Of a stretch of 27,137 nt of DNA, positions 22,732 through 27,137 are shown one piece after another. Location: positions 1-27,137 of the forward strand of contig JALDAI010000001.1 of assembly GCA_022729285.1 (NCBI GenBank), written 5' to 3'. The position numbers and the translations under genes were made by a program. The DNA comes from Candidatus Nanoanaerosalina archaeon (GTDB taxonomy: Archaea > Nanohalarchaeota > Nanosalinia > Nanosalinales > Nanoanaerosalinaceae). Positions within the stretch are counted from its first letter, which is position 1. Every line of letters begins with the position of its first letter. The notes beneath the pieces were generated by a model, which ran no database searches, had not been told where the DNA came from, and was given only the letters and a program-made list of their open reading frames with translations.

Positions 22732-24312
22732 TCAGCCGTTTTTCTCGAAGTGGTTGATTATCAGCTTGCTTAACTCATTGAAGTTACTTTCCAGCTTTTC
22801 AAACTCTTCTCGAGGAACAGTTTCCTCTTTCAACTTTCTGATCTCTTCTTTTAACTCATTAGAAGGCTCAGTAGAAGTACTTTTGCTCTGAGTTTCATTC
22901 TTTAACTTTTCTTCAACTTTTTCAAGCCTACTACTTACTTCTTCACTAACACTACTTTCAGAAGTATTCTCCAGCTTTTCTTCAAGGCTTTTTATCCTCT
23001 TATCGAAGCTGTTCAAAGCAGAACTTTTCTCATCTAACCTGTCTACATAATCCTGTTTTAACTCTTCTTTAACTTCTTCTAACCTATCCTCAATGTTTAC
23101 AGAGTCTTCATTACTTTTTCCATCTTCAAAGTCTTGTTTTAGCTCAGTAAATCTTTCATTAAGAGTTTTTACTTCTTCTTTCAACTCTTTATTATCATCC
23201 GATCTTACTCTCTCATCAAAGTCTTCTCTTAAATTTTGGAGCCTTTCTTCTACTTTTTCTAACCGGTTCTTTTCAACAAACTTTTCAGAACCAGCATCTT
23301 TTTCACTGATTTCTTCTTCTAAATACTCCAATCTTTCCCTTAGGTTTTCAACAGTATCATCATTAAAACTTTCTTCAACTCTTTTCTCAATATCTTCAAT
23401 TTTCCCTTCAAAACTTTCTATAACAGAAGTTTTCTCATCAATCCTTCCGTCTATTTTTTCCAAAATTTCTTCCTCTACTTCCTGTAACTCCTCTAATTTT
23501 AGGCTTTCAACCTCTTCTTCTAAACTGTTGAACTTTTCCTTGAACTCTGAAAAATCGGATTTAACGCTTTGTACTTTTTCTCCTAACTCATTCTCTCTTA
23601 GCTGCTCTAACGCTTCTTCAACATCTCTATAATTATCCTTAAGATTTTCAATGGTTTTTTCAAGCTTTGAAACTTTCTTAAAGACTTCATCATAATAGAT
23701 TACGTCTTCTAAATCCCCGTTTTTTATTTTAACTATTTGAGAAAGTGTTGCTTCAAACTCGCCTTTTGTAACAACATTAGGCTTAACTTCTTGGAATGTT
23801 CCAAGGCTCTGCTCAATTTCATCAATCCTGTTTTCAAACTGTTCAAAACGTTTGTCAACCCCTCTTTCAAAGAAGGATTCTCTGATACCGTGTTTTTCTA
23901 AAAGATCTTCTACATCGGATTCATCAGTTTTATCAGCTACAACAGTATCTAAATCAGTTAAAACATGTCCTAACTCTGCGCTCATACTTTCGATATCCGT
24001 CCAGATATCTTCTAAATCAACATGCATTCTCTCAACTTTTTCCTCAAGCTCTTGGCAGCTGTGGCTTTGTTCAGAATCTTTTATCTCAGAGCTTTCATCT
24101 GATGGCTGGAAACCTATTACTTGTAGGTCGCTTTTAACCCTGTCCAACTCTTTCTCCAACTTTTTAAACTCCTGCTCTAAGTTCTCTAGGTCGCTGATCT
24201 TGTTTCTGTTAACTCTTGACCGTGAATCAACTGTTCTCATAGCATCTTCCAGGTTTCTACCCGGAACACTTCCTTCTTCCTGAAACTTTACATTATCCGT
24301 TTTTTCTGACAA
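22732..24312 (-). CDS. Long coiled-coil protein with SRSRVNRNKI motif (copy A)
   Basis: About 526 residues, nearly all heptad-like coiled coil rich in Glu, Lys and Leu, with no membrane segment or signal. Residues about 30-43 carry SRSRVNRNKISDLE, which recurs in the shorter protein at 26192. A less charged part (about 170-215, FQEVKPNVVTKGEFEATLSQIVKIKN) breaks the coil. The start was set at TTG (24310-24312), giving MSEKTD like the MSEAES start of the paralog and following GGTGG; a GTG three codons upstream (24321) is the alternative. It is divergent from a dCTP deaminase gene, the same arrangement as its paralog. A cytoskeletal or chromosome-related scaffold is possible. The function is unknown. 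Confidence 0.75.
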   Translation of the reverse strand: MSEKTDNVKFQEEGSVPGRNLEDAMRTVDSRSRVNRNKISDLENLEQEFKKLEKELDRVKSDLQVIGFQPSDESSEIKDSEQSHSCQELEEKVERMHVDLEDIWTDIESMSAELGHVLTDLDTVVADKTDESDVEDLLEKHGIRESFFERGVDKRFEQFENRIDEIEQSLGTFQEVKPNVVTKGEFEATLSQIVKIKNGDLEDVIYYDEVFKKVSKLEKTIENLKDNYRDVEEALEQLRENELGEKVQSVKSDFSEFKEKFNSLEEEVESLKLEELQEVEEEILEKIDGRIDEKTSVIESFEGKIEDIEKRVEESFNDDTVENLRERLEYLEEEISEKDAGSEKFVEKNRLEKVEERLQNLREDFDERVRSDDNKELKEEVKTLNERFTELKQDFEDGKSNEDSVNIEDRLEEVKEELKQDYVDRLDEKSSALNSFDKRIKSLEEKLENTSESSVSEEVSSRLEKVEEKLKNETQSKSTSTEPSNELKEEIRKLKEETVPREEFEKLESNFNELSKLIINHFEKNG

Positions 24313-24416
24313 AGTAACCACCGAAACAAATTAAGTAAACAAGTTTTTCCTACTATAAGCTCACAAACAAAGGAAATTTCTTGTTTTAACCGTATAAGAA
24401 AAATTGTTGGAACTCC

Positions 24417-24428
24417 CTTAAATAATTA
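24417..24428 (+). promoter_or_regulatory. Shared 12-mer upstream of dcd copy 1
   Basis: CTTAAATAATTA occurs here and again at 26943-26954, in the matching intergenic region of the second module. The TTAAATAA core could be a TATA box giving a leader of about 40 nt for dcd. An adjacent perfect palindrome TTCCGGAA is at 24441-24448. Confidence 0.35.
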
Positions 24429-24486
24429 GGACATACAATGTTCCGGAAGGGGAAAAAACTTAACTAACTACCACCTAAAACTGTTT

Positions 24487-25068
24487 ATGATACTTTCAGA
24501 CAGAGAGATTAAGAAACTTGTTGAAGACAAAAAAGCTGTCAGCACAAAAAAAGGACCTTCCATAAATATGGACAAACAGTTAGGCCCTTCTTCTTTAGAT
24601 CTTAGACTTGGATACACTTTCGGGATATTAAACACAAGAAAGGTCGAGATGATCGATACGAAGGATATGTCTAAGTACAACCAGTACATAGAGGAGGAGA
24701 AACACTCTTCAGAGGACGGCGTTATAGTTCATCCAGGTGAGTTCATCCTTGGAACAACTCTTGAAACAGTTGACATGCCTGACGACATAGTTGGTAGGGT
24801 TGAAGGACGTAGCTCTTACGGAAGACTAGGTATAATAATCCATACCACAGCAGGTTTTATAGATAGCGGTTTCAAGGGGCAGATAACGTTAGAGATACAG
24901 AACCTTGGTAACGTTCCTGTAAAAATATATCCTGAGGACAGGATCTGCCAGATAGCTTTTGAAACAATGAGTTCTCCTGCTAAAACTCCTTACGGCAAGA
25001 AAACTGATTCTAAGTATATGAACCAGGAAGGAGCTACTTTTAGTAGATTAAAAAATGAGAAAAGGTAA
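24487..25068 (+). CDS. dcd: dCTP deaminase (copy 1)
   Basis: Converts dCTP to dUTP and ammonia on the route to dTMP, or directly to dUMP if bifunctional. 193 residues, the usual size. Family blocks are all visible: MILSDREIKKLV, QLGPSSLDLRLG, EGRSSYGRLGI, TAGFIDSGFKGQITLEIQN with the catalytic glutamate in TLEI, DRICQIAFE, and the C-terminal KYMNQEGATFSRL nucleotide-closing segment. ATG 24487 begins the conserved MILSDREI. A second dcd starts at 27064 in the same orientation, so this organism has two copies. Whether this copy also has dUTPase activity (as in the archaeal DCD-DUT of Methanocaldococcus) cannot be told by eye. Confidence 0.93.
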   Translation: MILSDREIKKLVEDKKAVSTKKGPSINMDKQLGPSSLDLRLGYTFGILNTRKVEMIDTKDMSKYNQYIEEEKHSSEDGVIVHPGEFILGTTLETVDMPDDIVGRVEGRSSYGRLGIIIHTTAGFIDSGFKGQITLEIQNLGNVPVKIYPEDRICQIAFETMSSPAKTPYGKKTDSKYMNQEGATFSRLKNEKR

Positions 25069-25083
25069 GGTAAAATAATGTGA

Positions 25084-25110
25084 AAAGAAGGCCGTTTAGG
25101 CCTTTCTTAT
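25084..25110 (+). terminator. Hairpin terminator after dcd
   Basis: AAGGCC (25088-25093), a 5-nt loop and GGCCTT (25099-25104), followed by T-rich TCTTATTC. It lies between the convergent dcd (ends 25068) and the acidic membrane protein gene (ends 25127), and could serve both strands. Confidence 0.5.
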
Positions 25111-25126
25111 TCATTGACAAAGAGAT

Positions 25127-25729
25127 TCACTCTTCTTCAGGTTCTTCTTCAAGATCTTCTTCAAGATCTTCTTCAAGCTCTCCTTCTAGTTGTTCTTGAA
25201 GCTGTTCTTCTAAGTCTTCCTGATCGATCTCATCTTCCATACCTTCTGGAGCTGGTTGCTGGGCCTGTCCCATGTCATCCAAATCCATAGGTGGGTGGAA
25301 AACGTACCTTCCATCGTTTGAGATGAAAAGACTGTCTTGCTGAGTGATCTCTTCCATCTGACCTCCCATTCCAGGAACGTTTCCTTCGATGGTTACGGTA
25401 ACCTCTAAAAGGTTTCCGAATTCAGATTCTGAGATTGATGAGACCTCTCCATCGATGTAAATCTCTTCGGAATCAAAGCCTTCCTGCTCAGCAGCCATCA
25501 TCATCTGCTCTTCCTGAGCTGCAAAATCTTGCTCAAGAAGCTCCATAACATTTGACTCGATTTCATCTTCTGAAACTTCTTCGCCAAGTTCAAGAGGCTC
25601 TGATACTACTCCTTGTTCAGCTCCGTAAAAACCTGCTAGAGCTGAAACTGTAATAAGGACTAGTGCTGCTACTACAATACCAGCTTTTTCTTTGCCATGT
25701 AATTTATCCATTAAGTTTTCTGATCCCAT
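25127..25729 (-). CDS. Membrane-anchored acidic protein
   Basis: 200 residues. A basic N-terminus (MGSENLMDKLHGKEK) is followed by one hydrophobic helix (about 16-35, AGIVVAALVLITVSALAGF), so it is anchored with the rest outside. Residues about 45-150 form an alpha-beta domain ending SLFISNDGRYVFHPPMDL. That pattern resembles the domain preceding the thioredoxin fold in some archaeal DsbA-like proteins, but no thioredoxin domain or CxxC follows. Instead there is a Gln/Glu-rich tail of about 50 residues with ELEEDLEEDLEEEPEEE at the end. A TATA-like element about 28 nt before ATG 25727-25729 supports this start. The function is unknown; a stand-alone accessory module or chaperone is a guess. 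Confidence 0.7.
   Translation of the reverse strand: MGSENLMDKLHGKEKAGIVVAALVLITVSALAGFYGAEQGVVSEPLELGEEVSEDEIESNVMELLEQDFAAQEEQMMMAAEQEGFDSEEIYIDGEVSSISESEFGNLLEVTVTIEGNVPGMGGQMEEITQQDSLFISNDGRYVFHPPMDLDDMGQAQQPAPEGMEDEIDQEDLEEQLQEQLEGELEEDLEEDLEEEPEEE
25145..25180 (-). repeat. Three 12-bp tandem units coding the acidic tail
   Basis: TTCTTCAAGATC twice, then TTCTTCAAGCTC (one mismatch), encoding repeated (E)LEED on the minus strand. It is likely to vary in copy number by slippage. Confidence 0.85.
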
Positions 25730-25754
25730 TAAGGGGAAAATCCTTTATCCATCC

Positions 25755-25760
25755 TTATAA
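25755..25760 (-). promoter_or_regulatory. TATA-like element of the acidic membrane protein gene
   Basis: TTATAA centred about 28 nt before the ATG at 25729, with no Shine-Dalgarno sequence. It supports a leaderless start. Confidence 0.45.
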
Positions 25761-25846
25761 GTATTTGGGAAAATGGCTCAAAGAGCATTTAACAGATGTT
25801 TAATAGAAAATAGTAGTGTCGGGTAGGAAACAATTTAATAAGAGAA

Positions 25847-25859
25847 CAACAAATTGTTG
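25847..25859. promoter_or_regulatory. Palindrome at the start site of the zinc-finger gene (operator candidate)
   Basis: CAACAA-A-TTGTTG, a perfect 6-bp inverted repeat with a 1-nt centre. It sits between a TATA-like TTTAATA (25834-25840) and the ATG at 25867, where a bound repressor would block transcription. Confidence 0.4.
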
Positions 25860-25866
25860 GTTAGTA

Positions 25867-26190
25867 ATGTCAGAAAAAGAGACTTTCCACTGTAAATACT
25901 GCGGTAAAGCCTACGAAAGTAAAAAAGCTATGCTAGGCCACCAGAACCTGCAGTGTAAGAAAAAAGGAGAATCCTCTGTAAAAGATAAAGAAGAAAATAA
26001 AGTCAGTAAAGAAAAAACCAGTGTAAAAAGCTCTGTTAGTAAGGAAAAAGTTATTGGCGAACTCCACATGGTAGAAAATAAAGGATTTACAGGGATGGTG
26101 CTCGACATAAACGGTGTCGACATCCCGGTAAAAGGCTCTTTCGAGTTTAAAGAAGGAAAAACCCTTCTATCTCTTGAAAACAGTTTCTAA
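25867..26190 (+). CDS. Small zinc-finger protein (C2HC type)
   Basis: 107 residues. CKYCGKAYESKKAMLGHQNLQC near the N-terminus (about 9-30) is a zinc finger with C-x2-C-x12-H-x4-C spacing, a C2HC variant. A lysine/serine-rich linker (about 31-60) and a compact beta domain follow (VIGELHMVENKGFTGMVLDINGVDIPVKGSF, to the end). ATG 25867 was chosen over an upstream GTG (25816) because it directly precedes the finger and lies downstream of the TATA element. A nucleic-acid-binding regulator is likely. It ends 1 nt before the end of the convergent coiled-coil gene. The finger differs from that at 8837 (two His) and the rest is unrelated. Confidence 0.75.
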   Translation: MSEKETFHCKYCGKAYESKKAMLGHQNLQCKKKGESSVKDKEENKVSKEKTSVKSSVSKEKVIGELHMVENKGFTGMVLDINGVDIPVKGSFEFKEGKTLLSLENSF

Positions 26191-26191
26191 A

Positions 26192-26824
26192 CTACTCGTC
26201 TAAACTACTGTTAAGCTCATGTACTTGAGCTTTTAGCTTTGTCATCAAGTCTTCTGTAACTTTCATAGAGTCTTCAAGAGAGTCCTTCTCCTCTTCTAAC
26301 TGCTCAATCTTTCTCTTTCTAGACTGTGCTTTTGCAGCTAGTTCAGCTTTCTCATCCTTTATATCCTCTAACTCATCGTTAAGATCTTCGATAAACTCCT
26401 CCTTTTCCTTAACCTGTTCCTTAAGTTCTTTTCTAGATTCTTTAAGCGACTCAACTTCTTTTTCCAGATCTTTCATCCCTCCGTCCAGAACATCGGTTCT
26501 TTCCTCCATTATTTTCTCCAGTCTTTCCTCGGATACCTCGAATTCCAGGGCGTTCATCTCACCCTTAAAACTTTCGATGTCCTGCCTTAACTCCAAGAAC
26601 TCTTCCTTCATAAGTTCAAGGTCTCCTATCTTGTTCCTGTTAACCCTTGACCTTGATTCAAGCGTCCTTAAATGATTGTCAACATCATTTATAGAGCCTT
26701 TGAAGTTCTCAATCTTCTTTTCAAGCTCTTCTACCTTCATGGACATGTCTTCCAGTTCCTCTTTTTTTCCAGAGTATATTCCTTCCATTTCCTCCATGAC
26801 GCTTTCGGATTCTGCTTCGGACAT
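26192..26824 (-). CDS. Coiled-coil protein with SRSRVNRNKI motif (copy B)
   Basis: 210 residues, highly charged coiled coil throughout, with no signal or membrane segment. SRSRVNRNKIGDLE lies at about 57-70 and is nearly identical to the motif in copy A (22732); the following coil (MKEEFLELRQDIESF) also resembles copy A's NLEQEFKKLEKEL. Copy A has a much longer C-terminal coil. ATG 26822-26824 begins MSEAES, with GAGGGG about 12 nt upstream. It is divergent from the second dcd gene, mirroring copy A. The function is unknown. Confidence 0.75.
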   Translation of the reverse strand: MSEAESESVMEEMEGIYSGKKEELEDMSMKVEELEKKIENFKGSINDVDNHLRTLESRSRVNRNKIGDLELMKEEFLELRQDIESFKGEMNALEFEVSEERLEKIMEERTDVLDGGMKDLEKEVESLKESRKELKEQVKEKEEFIEDLNDELEDIKDEKAELAAKAQSRKRKIEQLEEEKDSLEDSMKVTEDLMTKLKAQVHELNSSLDE

Positions 26825-26942
26825 TTTTTTGGTTTCCCCTCTTTTTTTATTGAATCGATTTTATTTTTTATGCGAAAAAACGTTTTTCCGCCCTAACTTG
26901 TTCTAGAGACGGTCTATTACAATGATTAATTCTTGAAGGTAG

Positions 26943-26954
26943 CTTAAATAATTA
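26943..26954 (+). promoter_or_regulatory. Shared 12-mer in the second coiled-coil/dcd intergenic region
   Basis: CTTAAATAATTA, identical to 24417-24428. It lies about 110 nt before the second dcd ATG, against about 60 nt in the first module. Confidence 0.3.
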
Positions 26955-27033
26955 AAACAGCCAGAGACATCTTTTTCACCATCAAGTAATCAAAAACCGT
27001 GTTTTTTCCCTTGCACCACAAAAAAAGTTACTG

Positions 27034-27066
27034 TTTTAAAAAAAGCTGTTTATTTTTAATTACATG
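27034..27066 (+). promoter_or_regulatory. TATA element and leaderless start of dcd copy 2
   Basis: TTTTAAAAAA (27034-27043) is centred 26 nt before the ATG at 27064, and no ribosome binding site precedes it. Confidence 0.45.
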
Positions 27067-27137
27067 ATACTGTCGGACAGAGAGATCAAAAAGATCATTG
27101 AGGAAAAAGGCGTCGTTGCAGTTGACGGCTCGAAACC
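27064..27137 (+). CDS. dcd: dCTP deaminase (copy 2, N-terminal fragment cut by window end)
   Basis: The 24 complete codons visible begin MILSDREIKKIIEEKGVVAV. The first ten residues are identical to copy 1 and 13 of the first 20 match, so this is almost certainly a second dCTP deaminase. The reading frame is open to the window edge. The upstream coiled-coil paralog is divergent, as for copy 1. It may be the dUTPase-type or viral-type relative; the catalytic part lies outside the window. Confidence 0.8.
   Translation, partial: MILSDREIKKIIEEKGVVAVDGSK

Noticed and set aside
23093..24283. Two plus-strand Ser-rich ORFs (179 and 143 codons)
   Set aside because: Same antisense artefact of the long coiled-coil gene at 22732-24312; no promoter or domain.
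1..27137. CRISPR arrays, insertion sequences or integrase/att sites
   Set aside because: No regularly spaced repeats, transposase-like proteins, terminal inverted repeats or integrase genes seen. The tRNA 3' end is not repeated elsewhere in the window as an att site.

Overview
The window reads as a gene-dense archaeal chromosome segment. The evidence is a group II chaperonin (thermosome), archaeal type IV pilin signal peptides, an archaeal FlaK/PibD-type prepilin peptidase, an intron-containing tRNA, TATA boxes about 26 nt upstream of start codons (leaderless genes) and GGTG-type ribosome binding sites inside operons. Most proteins are strongly acidic and composition is AT-rich with many AUA codons. 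A small-genome halophilic or salt-adapted lineage such as Nanohaloarchaeota/DPANN fits best, but this is inference and no rRNA is present to settle it.

The first 20 kb is dominated by type IV pilus/archaellum-like machinery. Region A (1-5507, minus strand) is an operon of a coiled-coil protein, two paralogous type IV pilins, two further pilin-like proteins, a FlaI/TadA-family ATPase and a FlaJ/TadC-family membrane platform cut by the window edge. The order resembles an archaellum operon, but no FlaH-like gene is present. A thermosome gene (5608-7275) and a tRNA-Ile(UAU) gene with a 93-nt intron (7606-7772) follow. Region B (7791-13902) holds the prepilin peptidase, a winged-helix/coiled-coil/zinc-finger protein, a second FlaI/TadA-family ATPase, two platform proteins overlapping by ATGA, and a class III pilin. 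A small gene of opposite orientation sits inside it. Region C (13945-19759, minus strand) is one operon of five proteins with prepilin-like N termini. One, of about 890 residues, carries a von Willebrand factor A domain with a MIDAS motif and a cysteine-rich insert. This set looks like the substrates (pilus body, minor pilins and a tip adhesin) that regions A and B would process and assemble, analogous to bacterial TadE/F/G pseudopilins.

From 19.8 kb onward the content is mixed: a SPOUT RNA methyltransferase, two very small genes, an operon of three small membrane proteins with a small unknown protein and a DUF192 protein, and finally a duplicated module. In that module a coiled-coil protein with a conserved SRSRVNRNKI motif is divergent from a dCTP deaminase gene. 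The pair occurs at 22732-25068 and again at 26192-27137, where the second dcd is cut by the window end. Between the copies lie a membrane-anchored acidic protein and a small zinc-finger protein.
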